From NCBI GenBank assembly GCA_035318925.1, contig DATHDS010000015.1, positions 1-64,000 on the forward strand: a stretch of 64,000 bases of DNA, read 5' to 3'. The notes beneath the pieces are model-generated. The model worked only from the letters and a program-made list of their open reading frames with translations, ran no database searches and was not told the origin of the DNA. The stretch is from VAXT01 sp035318925 (lineage in GTDB: Bacteria; Actinomycetota; Thermoleophilia; Gaiellales; Gaiellaceae). A program made the translations under genes and the position numbers. Below are positions 33,530-42,370 of the stretch, in pieces (the first letter of the stretch is position 1; each line of letters begins with the position of its first letter).

Positions 33530-34569
33530 GCGGGCTGCTCGCTCGAGCTGACGATGGGGCCGACCGGCGCCGGCATCCGCGCGCGGTCCTTGCGCCCAGC
33601 TCCGCCACTGCTATGCGTGCTCGCCCGGACCCGCGGGTCGATGGCCGCGTAGATCACATCCACGATCATGTTGAGCACCACGATCAGCACCGAGACGAAG
33701 ACGACGATCGCCATCACGACGGGCAGGTCGCGCCGCGAAAGGGCCGCCGTCAGGAGCTTGCCGACCCCGGGCAGCCCGTACACCGTTTCGACGAAGACCG
33801 CGTTGGAGATCCAGACGCCGAGGTCGACTCCGAGCATGGTGACCACGGGCAGCATCGCGTTCCGCAGCACGTGCACCCGAAGGATGCGCCAGCTCGTGGC
33901 TCCCTTCGCACGGGCCGTGCGCACGTAGTCCTCGCCGATCGTCTCCAGGACGCAGGCGCGGATCATCCGCGCGTACAGGGCGGCGTAGAGCAGCGCGAAG
34001 GTCAGCCAGGGCAGGACGAGGTGCTGGAACCACTGCATGAAGCCGTTACAGCCGTACGCGGAGCCGGTCAGGTCGCAGTATCCCTGGATCGGAAAGACGT
34101 GAGCCTTGAAGCCGAGCGTGTAGGACAGGATCAGCCCGAGCCAGACCGGGTGGGCGGAGATCCCGATCAGGACGAACACGGTCGCGAGCCTGTCTAACAT
34201 CGAGCGGGGCCTGAGCGCGGAGAGAATGCCGACCGGGATGGCCATGAACAGCCAGAAGATCGCCCCGCCCAGGACGAGCGAGAGCGTGACCGGCGCTGCC
34301 TCCAAGATGACCTCGTTCACATTCCGATCGGTGGCCCAGGACCTGCCGAACGACCCGTGGCCCAGGCGCCAGAGGAAGATCCCGTACTCCTTGTAGACCG
34401 GGCCGCTGATGTCGAGCGACTCGCGGACGCTCGACGTGTTCTGGGCCCGTCGCGGGCCGACGGCGCCCGGCTGCGTGGGGATGAGGAAGAAGAGGTCGTA
34501 CGTGACGATCGTGATCGCGATGACCAGAACGACGGCCCAGATCGAACGCCTGACGATGAACCCGAACAC
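33526..34569 (-). CDS. dipeptide/oligopeptide ABC transporter permease (DppB type), orphan
   Basis: A 347-residue permease with six predicted helices. The N-terminal helix is followed by the periplasmic loop typical of DppB. The EAA loop is RTARAKGATSWRILRVHVLRNAMLPVVTMLG, and NAVFVETVYGLPGVGKLL is the matching C-terminal block. No binding protein, second permease or ATPase is adjacent, so it must use partners elsewhere or be a remnant. The C-terminal 45 residues are extra, serine and basic rich. Start GTG 34569; no ribosome-binding site is visible. Confidence 0.88.
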   Translation of the reverse strand: MFGFIVRRSIWAVVLVIAITIVTYDLFFLIPTQPGAVGPRRAQNTSSVRESLDISGPVYKEYGIFLWRLGHGSFGRSWATDRNVNEVILEAAPVTLSLVLGGAIFWLFMAIPVGILSALRPRSMLDRLATVFVLIGISAHPVWLGLILSYTLGFKAHVFPIQGYCDLTGSAYGCNGFMQWFQHLVLPWLTFALLYAALYARMIRACVLETIGEDYVRTARAKGATSWRILRVHVLRNAMLPVVTMLGVDLGVWISNAVFVETVYGLPGVGKLLTAALSRRDLPVVMAIVVFVSVLIVVLNMIVDVIYAAIDPRVRASTHSSGGAGRKDRARMPAPVGPIVSSSEQPA

Positions 34570-34602
34570 GCCCCACGAGGGTCGCGGAAGAAACGCGCTA
34601 CG

Positions 34603-35424
34603 TCAAGCGGGCGCGAAGTGATCCCAGCCGCCGAGCTCGACCGGGGATCCCTCGTGCCAGAGCGTCACTCCTGCGCCGAGCTCGCAGCGCCCGATCTCGG
34701 TGAAGCGGCCGGGCTCAGCGACCGCGGCCAGCAGCTCGAAGTCCTCGCCGAAGCCGAGATCCTCGATCCGTGCACCCTCGGCGAGCGGAACCTGCTCGAG
34801 GGCGATCACGCAGCGGACGCCAGAGCGGGTGGCGATGTGCCCGGCGTCAACGGCTATTCCGTCGGAGATGTCGAGCATCGCGTGCGCGTGAGCGGCGAGC
34901 TCCTTTCCTTCTCCCAGGCGAAGCGGTGGCGGTGCGAAGCGATCGTCGCGGAAGGCCGCGCCGGCCGCTCCGAGCGGTCCCGTCACGACCAGCACGTCGT
35001 CCGGCCGAGCGCCGCCACGGCCGGGCACGCGTTCCGAGTGGCCGAGAGCGGTGACGCTGATCGTGACGCGCTCGCCGCGGCTCGTGTCTCCTCCGATCAC
35101 CGGCACGCCCGGCTCGTTCAGTCCGTGATAGAGCTCCAGCACGTCGTCGAGCTCGGTCCCGCCGGGGAGCACGATCGTCACGAGCAGGCCGTCGGGATCG
35201 GCGCCGCTCGCGGCAAGATCGCTCAGGTTGACCGCCGCCGCGCGGTAGCCGAGCTCTCTCCAGGTCAGGCGGTCGAGGCGGAAGTGGACGCCCTCGACGA
35301 GCGCGTCCTGTGTCGCGACAAGGCCGCCGTCGAGCTGAGCCGCGTCGTTCTCGATCTGCCGCGCCAGCCCGCGCTGCTCGAGCTCGGCCAGCAGGCCGAG
35401 CTCACCGAGTTGCGAGAGCCTCAT
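34603..35424 (-). CDS. thiL: thiamine-monophosphate kinase
   Basis: A 273-residue ATP-dependent kinase of the PurM-like fold that converts thiamine phosphate to the active diphosphate. Landmarks: IENDAAQLDG at the N-terminal metal site, VHFRLDRLTWRELGYRAAAVNLSDLAASGA, VIGGDTSRG, and AMLDISDGIAVDAGHIA. It is shorter than most ThiL proteins (about 300 or more). ATG 35424 overlaps thiE by 23 bp; the longer open frame to 35508 has no family sequence. Last gene of the thiDMEL operon. Confidence 0.92.
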   Translation of the reverse strand: MRLSQLGELGLLAELEQRGLARQIENDAAQLDGGLVATQDALVEGVHFRLDRLTWRELGYRAAAVNLSDLAASGADPDGLLVTIVLPGGTELDDVLELYHGLNEPGVPVIGGDTSRGERVTISVTALGHSERVPGRGGARPDDVLVVTGPLGAAGAAFRDDRFAPPPLRLGEGKELAAHAHAMLDISDGIAVDAGHIATRSGVRCVIALEQVPLAEGARIEDLGFGEDFELLAAVAEPGRFTEIGRCELGAGVTLWHEGSPVELGGWDHFAPA

Positions 35425-35950
35425 TGATCGCCTTCGCATCGGAGGCGGCTCGAATGACCGCGACTCCGGCCGCTCCCGCGGCAACACAATCGGCCGCGTT
35501 CGTCGCATCGATTCCCCCGATCGCGATCACCGGGACCGAGACCGCCGCGCAGATCTCCGCGAGGCCGTCGAGCCCGATCGGCGGACCGGCGTCGGGCTTC
35601 GACGGCGTCGCCCACACCGGGCCCGCACCGATGTACGCGGCCCCGGCCGCCTCCCCGAGCCTGGCTTCCTCGGCGCTCGCAGCCGACATGCCGAGCAGCA
35701 GGCCCGCCCCGACGACCCGCTCCGCCCCCGGGTCGCTGCGACCCAGGTGCACCCCGTCGGCATCGAGAGCCAGCGCCGCCTCGACGTCGTCGTTGACAAC
35801 GAATATCGCAGGCAGCTCACGGAAGGGCCGCCCCGCCTCGACGACCTCCTCGGTCGCTGCCCCCTTGAGGCGCAGTTGGACGACCGTCGCGCCGCCCGCG
35901 ACCGCGACGCGGGCGGTCTCGATGTCGGTGACGATCGCGTGCAGCCTCAT
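35402..35950 (-). CDS. thiE: thiamine-phosphate synthase
   Basis: A 182-residue TIM-barrel enzyme, slightly short for the family. Visible are VVQLRLKGA (near the phosphate site), the NDD motif in IFVVNDDVEAAL, DGVHLGRSD, YIGAGPVWATPSKPDAG, and PVIAIGGIDATNA. It couples hydroxymethylpyrimidine diphosphate with thiazole phosphate. It overlaps thiM by 4 bp. Confidence 0.94.
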   Translation of the reverse strand: MRLHAIVTDIETARVAVAGGATVVQLRLKGAATEEVVEAGRPFRELPAIFVVNDDVEAALALDADGVHLGRSDPGAERVVGAGLLLGMSAASAEEARLGEAAGAAYIGAGPVWATPSKPDAGPPIGLDGLAEICAAVSVPVIAIGGIDATNAADCVAAGAAGVAVIRAASDAKAINEALATR

Positions 35951-36747
35951 CCCTGGAGGGTTTGAGCCCTCGCCCGCTCGTCGAGCGTTCCGGAGTCGAG
36001 GTTGTAGAGCGCGTCGTACAGATTCACATGGAACGAGCCGGGGCCCTTCGCACCCTGCGCGGCGTCCTCACCAGCGACGCCGAAGGCGACGAGCGCCTCC
36101 GCGGCCGCCTCGAGCGGGCGGTCCGGCGCGACCGCGAGGAAGCACCCGGTGATCGCGCTCGACATGCAGCCCGTTCCGGTCACGGTGCCGAGCAGCTCAT
36201 GCCCGTTGGCCAGCGCAAGCACGCGGTCACCGTCCGAAACGTGATCGACCGGGCCGGTCACCGCTACGACACAGCCGAGCCCAGAGGCAGCCGATTGCGC
36301 AAGCTCCGCGCCGGAGACGCTCGTGCTGATCGACTCCACGCCGCGGATCTCCGCCCGCCGCCCCGCCAGGGTCGCCACCTCGGCCGCATTGCCGCGGACG
36401 ACCGCGATCTCAGCCTCGACGAGGAGGCGCGTCGCCGTCTCGGTGCGGAGCTTCGTCGCTCCCGCGCCGACCGGATCGAGGACGACCGGCACACCGGCAC
36501 GGTTTGCGGCCGTCGCGGCCAGCAGCATGGCCTCGATCCAGTGCTTCGAGAGCGTGCCGATGTTGAGGACGAGCGCGCCGGCGATCGGCGCCAGCTCCTC
36601 GACCTCTTCGATCGCGTGCGCCATCACGGGCAGCGCTCCGAGCGCGAGCGTCGCGTTGGCGGTCTCGTTCATGACGACGTAGTTCGTGATCTGATGGACG
36701 AGCGGCTTGCGCTCCCGGATCGCAGCGAGGTCGGCTCCGGCTCTCAT
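35947..36747 (-). CDS. thiM: hydroxyethylthiazole kinase
   Basis: A 266-residue ribokinase-fold enzyme of normal length: VHQITNYVVMNETANATLALGA at the substrate site, LVLNIGTLS, VPVVLDPVGAGAT, and the catalytic GTVTGTGCMSSAITGCFLA with its anion-hole glycines and cysteine. It salvages thiazole. Because thiG, thiS, thiO and thiC are absent here, the operon looks built for salvage plus final assembly. It overlaps thiD by 4 bp. Confidence 0.96.
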   Translation of the reverse strand: MRAGADLAAIRERKPLVHQITNYVVMNETANATLALGALPVMAHAIEEVEELAPIAGALVLNIGTLSKHWIEAMLLAATAANRAGVPVVLDPVGAGATKLRTETATRLLVEAEIAVVRGNAAEVATLAGRRAEIRGVESISTSVSGAELAQSAASGLGCVVAVTGPVDHVSDGDRVLALANGHELLGTVTGTGCMSSAITGCFLAVAPDRPLEAAAEALVAFGVAGEDAAQGAKGPGSFHVNLYDALYNLDSGTLDERARAQTLQG

Positions 36748-37508
36748 GCGAGGACGTTGACCGGCCCTTCGCCGGCTCCGATCTCGGCCAGCCCGTTCTG
36801 CACCGCTTCGGACGCTACCCGTGCGGCTTCTCGCGCCGCCTCCTCGAGGCTTTCGCCTCGGGCGAGGAGCGCGGTGAGCGTCGCCGAGTGCGTGCAGCCG
36901 GCGCCGTGCGTCGCCGCGACGTCATGGCGCTCCACTTCGATCTCCACGTGCTCCCGCCCGTTGAAGAGGTGGTCGACAGCGTCTTCGCCATGTCCGCCGG
37001 TCACGATCACGGCGGGGGCGCCGAGCTCGTGGATCCGCTCGGCGAGCTCGGCTCGGGAACCGCTGCGGCCGGCCAGCGCCTCGGCCTCGGGGAGGTTCGG
37101 CGTGACCACCGTCGCGAGCGGGAACAGCCGGTCGACGAGGGTCTCTACAGCGTCGTCCTCCAGCAGCTTCGCACCTGAGCTCGCAACCATCACCGGGTCG
37201 ACGACGAGCGGCACGGGATGCTCGACAAGGTAGTCGGCGACGGTCTCGATCAGCTCACGCGAGAAGAGCATTCCCGTTTTCGCTGCGTCCACGCCGATAT
37301 CGTCGAAGACCGCCTCGAGCTGAGCCCGGACGAATCCCGGCGGAAGCTCCTGGACCGCCGTCACCCCGAGCGTGTTCTGGGCGGTGAGCGCGACGATCGC
37401 GGTCATGCCGAAGCAATCCGCCGCGGCGAACGCTTTCAGGTCGGCCTGGATCCCAGCGCCGCCGCCGGAATCCGAACCGGCAATCGTCAGACAACGTGGT
37501 ACTGCCAT
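36744..37508 (-). CDS. thiD: hydroxymethylpyrimidine / phosphomethylpyrimidine kinase
   Basis: A 254-residue ribokinase-fold enzyme: TIAGSDSGGGAGIQADLKAFAA at the N terminus, VDPVMVASSGAKLL, TPNLPEAEALAG, and the catalytic GTHGAGCTHSATLTALLA-like block (read here as ATHGAGCTHS). It phosphorylates HMP twice. First gene after the TPP riboswitch; its ATG lies 3 nt after the riboswitch-embedded ribosome-binding site. Confidence 0.96.
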   Translation of the reverse strand: MAVPRCLTIAGSDSGGGAGIQADLKAFAAADCFGMTAIVALTAQNTLGVTAVQELPPGFVRAQLEAVFDDIGVDAAKTGMLFSRELIETVADYLVEHPVPLVVDPVMVASSGAKLLEDDAVETLVDRLFPLATVVTPNLPEAEALAGRSGSRAELAERIHELGAPAVIVTGGHGEDAVDHLFNGREHVEIEVERHDVAATHGAGCTHSATLTALLARGESLEEAAREAARVASEAVQNGLAEIGAGEGPVNVLA

Positions 37509-37511
37509 GAA

Positions 37512-37592
37512 CTCCCTTCGCCGGCATGACCCGGATCAGGTTCAGCGGGTGTGTTCTCAGCCTCGGCGACGAGGCACCCCGGTGGCTCAAGG
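37512..37592 (-). ncRNA. TPP (THI-box) riboswitch
   Basis: On the minus strand the thi-box order is clear: GGGGTGCC, then CTGAGA, ACCCG, GAACCTGATC, GGGTCATGCC and GGCGAAGGGA. The last part holds the GGGAG ribosome-binding site of thiD inside the closing helix, which implies translational shut-off when TPP binds. No terminator hairpin separates it from the start codon. Confidence 0.96.
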
Positions 37593-37593
37593 C

Positions 37594-37599
37594 TACCAT
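37594..37599 (+). promoter_or_regulatory. -10 element for the helicase gene
   Basis: TACCAT ends 7 nt before ATG 37607. It lies just outside the 5' end of the divergent TPP riboswitch. Confidence 0.45.
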
Positions 37600-37606
37600 C
37601 GCCCTC

Positions 37607-39838
37607 ATGGCCGTCGGCGTCGCTCGGTGGGACGATCTGCTCACCGGAGAGGAGCTTGCATACCTCGGCTCGGAGCCGGCCCGGGACGCTGAGACGGCCC
37701 CGCTGCCAGCGGATCTCCCGAGCGCGCTGCGAGAGCGGCTCGAGGCCCGCGGGATCGACTCGCTCTACTCGCACCAGGCGGCGGCCTGGGACGCAGCGGC
37801 GCGCGGCGAGAACTTCGTCGTCACCACCGGCACCGCGAGCGGGAAGAGCCTCGCCTTCAACCTGCCCGTGCTGGCGGCAATCGCGGAGGAGCCGAAACAC
37901 CGCGCGCTCTACCTCTATCCGACGAAAGCGCTCGCCCAGGATCAGGTGCGGGCGCTCGACGAGCTGAAGGTCAAGCGCGTCCGGCCGGCGATCTACGACG
38001 GCGACACCGAGAGCGAGCGACGCTGGCAGATCCGCAAGTGGTCGAACCTGATCCTGACGAACCCGGACATGCTCCACGTCGGCGTCCTGCCGCATCACGA
38101 CCGCTGGGGCGACGTCCTCTCGAACCTGCGCTTCGTCGTCGTCGACGAGGCGCACGTCTACCGCGGCGTCTTCGGCTCGCACGTCGCCAACGTGCTCCGC
38201 CGTCTCCGGCGACTGGCCCGCGTCTACGGATCGGATCCACAGTTCCTGCTCGCCTCGGCAACGATCGGCAATCCCGGCGAGCTTGCCGAATCGCTCGTCG
38301 GGCTCGACTTCACGGTCATCGGACAGGACGGAGCGCCGAAGGCCGAGCGCACGATCGCGCTCTGGAACCCGCCGCTGCTCGACGAGGAGCTCGGAGAGAG
38401 GGGAAGCGCGCTGGCCGAGGCGTCGAAGCTGATGGCCGACCTCGTGGGGCGAAACCTGCGCACCCTGGTCTTCGCCAAGAGCCGCCGGGCGGCGGAGCTG
38501 ATCCACAAGTTCACGGCCGACCGGGTCGGCGACGCTTCCGCCCTCTCGCCCTACCGCGCCGGCTACACCCCTGCGCAGCGCCGCGAGATCGAGCATCGGC
38601 TCTTTGCGGGCGAGCTCCTCGGCGTCAGTGCCACGAACGCGCTCGAGCTCGGGATCGACGTCGGTGCTCTCGACGCCGTGCTCTCGGTCGGCTTTCCCGG
38701 CACCGTTGCAAGCCTCCGCCAGCAGTGGGGCCGGGCCGGCCGGCGCGGACACGGGCTCGCCGTCCTGGTCGCCAGCGAGGACGCGCTCGACCAGTACTTC
38801 ATGCGCGAGCCCGAGACGCTGCTCGGCCGTCGCGTCGAGGCCGCCATCCTCGACCACGAGAACCGCCGGGTCCTCGACGGGCACGTCGCCGCTGCCGCCT
38901 TCGAGGCCCCGATCGACGAGGCGGACGCGGAGATCCTCGGCGCCGAGGCCCTCCGCCGCGCAGCTGAGCATCCCGAGCTGGAGAAGACGAAAGCCGGCTA
39001 CGTCTGGGCCGGTCGCGACTACCCGGCGGGCCGTTTCGGGCTCCGGTCGACGAGCCCGGACGTCTTCACGATGGTCACAACCGACACCGGCTCCGTCCTC
39101 GGCACGATCGAGCGCGAGCGTGCGTACTCGACCGTCCACGAGGGCGCGATCTACCTCCACCTCGGTGAGAGCTACCGCGTGGTGGCGCTCGACCTGACGG
39201 CGCGGAGCGCGCTCGTCGAGCCGTTCGCCGGCGACTACTACACGCAGACGAAGAAGGAGACGACGACTGCGATCGAGGAGGCGCTGCGCACCGAGCGGCG
39301 GCTCGGCCTCGAGCTCGCCTTCGGACGCGTCAGCGTCACCGAGCAGGTGATTGCGTACCAGAAGAAGTCGATCCGTGACCAATCGACGCTCGATCTTGTC
39401 CCGCTCGACCTGCCCGCGACGACCTTCGACACCGAGGCGATCTGGTACGTGCCCGAGCCTGAGCAGCTGGCCGGGCTCGAGGAGATGCCCCGCCTCCTCG
39501 GCACGCTGCACGCCGCGGAGCACGCGATGATCGCGATCCTGCCGCTCTGGGCGATGTGCGACCGATGGGACATCGGCGGCCTCTCGACGAACCTCCACTT
39601 CCAGACCGGACGGCCGACGGTCTTCGTCTACGACGGCCACTCCGGCGGCGTGGGCATCACCGAGCGCGGCTTCGAGGCCTTCGAGGGCTGGGTCGAGGAC
39701 ACGGCGAAGATGCTCGCGGGCTGCCCGTGCGAGAGCGGCTGCCCTTCCTGCGTCCAGTCTCCGAAGTGCGGGAACCTCAACGAGCCGCTCGACAAGGCCG
39801 GCGCGCTCGAGCTGCTCGACCGGATGCTCGCCTCATGA
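37607..39838 (+). CDS. DEAD/DEAH helicase with DUF1998-type zinc region (MrfA/Hrq1-like)
   Basis: A 743-residue superfamily 2 helicase. Motif I TGTASGKSLAF, Ia YPTKALAQDQ, motif II VVDEAHVYRG (DEAH), motif III ASATIGNP, motif VI RQQWGRAGRRGHG. The last about 250 residues hold the cysteine cluster CPCESGCPSCVQSPKC near the C terminus, as in MrfA-type proteins that repair interstrand crosslinks and other bulky lesions. ATG 37607 is chosen; the frame upstream overlaps the riboswitch. It overlaps the next gene by 4 bp (ATGA). Confidence 0.9.
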   Translation: MAVGVARWDDLLTGEELAYLGSEPARDAETAPLPADLPSALRERLEARGIDSLYSHQAAAWDAAARGENFVVTTGTASGKSLAFNLPVLAAIAEEPKHRALYLYPTKALAQDQVRALDELKVKRVRPAIYDGDTESERRWQIRKWSNLILTNPDMLHVGVLPHHDRWGDVLSNLRFVVVDEAHVYRGVFGSHVANVLRRLRRLARVYGSDPQFLLASATIGNPGELAESLVGLDFTVIGQDGAPKAERTIALWNPPLLDEELGERGSALAEASKLMADLVGRNLRTLVFAKSRRAAELIHKFTADRVGDASALSPYRAGYTPAQRREIEHRLFAGELLGVSATNALELGIDVGALDAVLSVGFPGTVASLRQQWGRAGRRGHGLAVLVASEDALDQYFMREPETLLGRRVEAAILDHENRRVLDGHVAAAAFEAPIDEADAEILGAEALRRAAEHPELEKTKAGYVWAGRDYPAGRFGLRSTSPDVFTMVTTDTGSVLGTIERERAYSTVHEGAIYLHLGESYRVVALDLTARSALVEPFAGDYYTQTKKETTTAIEEALRTERRLGLELAFGRVSVTEQVIAYQKKSIRDQSTLDLVPLDLPATTFDTEAIWYVPEPEQLAGLEEMPRLLGTLHAAEHAMIAILPLWAMCDRWDIGGLSTNLHFQTGRPTVFVYDGHSGGVGITERGFEAFEGWVEDTAKMLAGCPCESGCPSCVQSPKCGNLNEPLDKAGALELLDRMLAS

Positions 39839-40674
39839 TCCAGAGCATGACGGGCACCCTGCGGCGGGTCCTCGTTCGGCCGCCTGGCACGGACTTCTCG
39901 CGGTGGCGTGAATACCGGTGGCGCGCCGAGCCAGATGCAAAGCGAATCGCGGAAGAGCACGAGGGCCTCCGTGAGGCGCTTGCGGACGCAGGAGCCGAGG
40001 TCGTGGTTGCCGCCACCGCCGCCGATCGAAACCCCGACGCGGTCTACGTCTTCGATCCGGCGTTCGTCACCGAGGCGGGCGCGATCCTCATGCGACCAGG
40101 AAAGGAGCTCCGGCGAAGCGAGGTCGAGGCGTTGCGGGCCGACTTCGTGGCGGCCGGCATCCCGATCGCCGCCGAGCTGACCGAGCCGGCGCTGGCCGAG
40201 GGCGGCGACGCGTTCTGGCTCGATGAGCAGACGCTCGTCGTCGGCCTCGGCTACCGGACGAACGAGGCGGGCGCCACCCAGCTCGGAGCGGCTCTGCCCG
40301 GCGTTCAGGTCATCACCGTCGATCTGCCGCATTACCACGGCCGCGAGCACTGCATGCACATGCTGACCCTGATCAGCCCGCTTGACGTGGACCTCGCGCT
40401 CGTCTACTTGCCGTTGCTGCCGGTGCGCCTCGTGGAGGTTCTCGAGGAGCGCGGCATCGGTCTCGTCGAGGTTCCCGACGAGGAGTTCGCGACGATCGGC
40501 TGCAACGTCCTCGCACTCGGGGCACGGAAGGCCCTCGCCCTCGACGGGAACCCGGAGACAAGGCGGCGCATGGAAGCGGCGGGCGTCGACGTGCGCGTCT
40601 ACCAGGGCGAGGAGCTGTCTCGCAAGGGCGAGGGAGGGCCTACGTGTCTGACCCTTCCCCTGCTACGCGGCTGA
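39835..40674 (+). CDS. dimethylarginine dimethylaminohydrolase-like amidinotransferase
   Basis: A 279-residue enzyme of the guanidine-modifying fold. Motifs: VRPPGTDFSRW, VYVFDPAFVTEAGAILMRPGK, the acidic LAEGGDAFWL, HYHGREHCMHM (active-site histidine), and the nucleophile in FATIGCNVLALG (C223). It could hydrolyse dimethylarginine to citrulline or a related guanidino compound. It is coupled to the helicase by a 4 bp overlap, an unexpected pairing. Its end overlaps the convergent gene by 35 bp. Confidence 0.85.
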   Translation: MIQSMTGTLRRVLVRPPGTDFSRWREYRWRAEPDAKRIAEEHEGLREALADAGAEVVVAATAADRNPDAVYVFDPAFVTEAGAILMRPGKELRRSEVEALRADFVAAGIPIAAELTEPALAEGGDAFWLDEQTLVVGLGYRTNEAGATQLGAALPGVQVITVDLPHYHGREHCMHMLTLISPLDVDLALVYLPLLPVRLVEVLEERGIGLVEVPDEEFATIGCNVLALGARKALALDGNPETRRRMEAAGVDVRVYQGEELSRKGEGGPTCLTLPLLRG

Positions 40675-41098
40675 GCACGAGGTCGACCGCAGCCGCCGGT
40701 GTCTCGGCGCGGTCGATCCCTTCCAGCTCGCAGCCGGGATCCAGAACGACGACCGGACGTCCGAGCCGCATCGCAAAAGCGATCTCCGCCAGAGTGCCCC
40801 AGCTGCCGCCGACCGCGATCACCGCGTCACCGGAGCCGGCGACCGCGAGATTGCGCGCATGCCCGATGCCGGTGACCACGGCGTGGTCGATCCACTCGTT
40901 CGCGTCAGCACGCCGCTCACCCGGGAGAATGCCGATCGTCGTGCCTCCCGCCTTCTTCGCCCCGCGAGCCGCCGCGGCCATCACCTCGCCGAGGCCTCCC
41001 GTCACGACGGTGCAACCGCGCTCGGCCAGCAGGCGCCCAACCTCCTCGGCGCGAGCCTCGTGCTCCGAGCCGCTCCCGATCACCGAAACCTGGATCAC
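40640..41098 (-). CDS. TIGR00725/LOG-like Rossmann protein
   Basis: A 152-residue single-domain Rossmann protein: VSVIGSGSEHEARAEEVG at the nucleotide-phosphate loop, VVTGGLGEVMAAAARGAKKAGGTTIGILPG, and AVIAVGGSWGTLAEIAFA, the PGGxGT-like loop that distinguishes it from true LOG phosphoribohydrolases (GGxGTxxE is present as GGSWGTLAE). It may bind or hydrolyse a nucleotide. The GTG at 41098 has TACCAT 6 nt upstream, inside the first codons of the divergent NDH gene. Confidence 0.83.
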   Translation of the reverse strand: MIQVSVIGSGSEHEARAEEVGRLLAERGCTVVTGGLGEVMAAAARGAKKAGGTTIGILPGERRADANEWIDHAVVTGIGHARNLAVAGSGDAVIAVGGSWGTLAEIAFAMRLGRPVVVLDPGCELEGIDRAETPAAAVDLVLSRVAGEGSDT

Positions 41099-41104
41099 CC
41101 GGGG

Positions 41105-42370
41105 ATGGTAGAGGCGCGACGGGCCCGTGGCGGAACGCTCGTGCTCGGCGGCGGCTTTGCGGGCTCCTACGTTGCCCGGCTGCTCGGCCGGCGCGGGGCG
41201 ACCATCGTCAGCCTCGAGAACTTCATGCTGTTCACGCCGCTCCTGCCCGAGGCCGCGTCCGGAACGCTCGAGCCGCGCCACGTCGTCGTTCCGCTGCGGG
41301 TGATGTGCCCGCATGCCGAGCTGCTGCTCGGCCGGCTGACCGGGCTCGACGCGGAGCGGCGCACGGCGACGGTCGAGACCGGAGCAGGCACCTTCGAGGT
41401 CGGCTACGAGCAGGCCGTGCTCGCGCTCGGCTCACACGCGCGCGTGCTGCCGATTCCCGGCCTGGCCGAGCACGCCCTGGGTTTCAAGGACCTCGCGGAC
41501 GCGATCTACCTACGGAACCACGTCCTCCGCGAGCTCGAGGCGGCAGCGGCCGCAATGGACTCGAGCGCGGCCGAAGCGCATCTCACGTTCGTCTTCGTCG
41601 GCGCGGGCTATGCCGGGGTCGAGGCGCTCGCCGAGCTCGCCGACCTCGTCAGGGATGCGCTCAGGCACTATCCGCAGCTCCCACGGCTCCGTACGCGGTG
41701 GATCCTCGTCGACGCGGCGCCGAAGATCCTGCCCGAGGTGCCATCCCGCCTCGGCGACTATGCCGCGAAGCAGCTCGCGGCGAGAGGCATCGAGATCAGG
41801 ACGTCGACGACGCTCGAATCGGTCGGGCGGAGCTCCGTCGTCCTGGCGGGAGGAGAGCGCATTCCGTCACACACGCTCGTCTGGACTGCGGGTGTCAGCC
41901 CGAACCGGCTGCTCGCCAAGCTCGGCCTGCCGGTCGACGAGCGTGGACGTGTGAAGGTCGGCGCCGACCTGCAAGTCGAAGGCCACGAGGGTCTCTGGGC
42001 GCTCGGCGACTGTGCACACATTCCGAACTCTGCGACGCCGGGCCTGCCGGATCCGCCGACCTCACAGCACGCACTCCGCCAGGCCCGGCGCCTGGCGAAG
42101 AACCTGGGCGGAACGCCGAAGCCCTACAGCTACCGCTCGCTGGGACAGGTCGCGACGCTCGGCCGGCACAAGGGCATCGCGCTCGTCTTCGGCCTCCCTC
42201 TGCGCGGCTTTCTCGGCTGGTTCGTGACGAGGACGTACCACCTCTACCAGCTGCCTCTCCTCTCCAGGAAGCTTCGCGTCGTCGCCGACTGGACGGTCGC
42301 GCTCTTCTTCCGCCGCGACATCGCCGAGCTGAGCATGCTCGGTCACCCGCGAGGCCTTGGCGATGACTGA
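41105..42370 (+). CDS. type II NADH dehydrogenase / FAD-dependent oxidoreductase
   Basis: A 421-residue two-dinucleotide-fold flavoprotein: FAD motif TLVLGGGFAGSYVARLLG, second Rossmann loop FVFVGAGYAGVEALAEL, a VWTAGVSPN segment, the late FAD block LWALGDCAHIPN, and C-terminal amphipathic residues that attach NDH-2 to the membrane (about 370-410). It would pass electrons from NADH to quinone without proton pumping. Coupled by overlap to the next gene. Confidence 0.9.
   Translation: MVEARRARGGTLVLGGGFAGSYVARLLGRRGATIVSLENFMLFTPLLPEAASGTLEPRHVVVPLRVMCPHAELLLGRLTGLDAERRTATVETGAGTFEVGYEQAVLALGSHARVLPIPGLAEHALGFKDLADAIYLRNHVLRELEAAAAAMDSSAAEAHLTFVFVGAGYAGVEALAELADLVRDALRHYPQLPRLRTRWILVDAAPKILPEVPSRLGDYAAKQLAARGIEIRTSTTLESVGRSSVVLAGGERIPSHTLVWTAGVSPNRLLAKLGLPVDERGRVKVGADLQVEGHEGLWALGDCAHIPNSATPGLPDPPTSQHALRQARRLAKNLGGTPKPYSYRSLGQVATLGRHKGIALVFGLPLRGFLGWFVTRTYHLYQLPLLSRKLRVVADWTVALFFRRDIAELSMLGHPRGLGDD

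Noticed and set aside
37487..39640. 717-residue minus-strand open frame
   Set aside because: Opposite the helicase, whose motifs are clear; also crosses the TPP riboswitch.
40859..41104. N-terminal extension of the NADH dehydrogenase frame
   Set aside because: It runs antisense over the TIGR00725-like gene; the FAD motif is close to the ATG at 41105.
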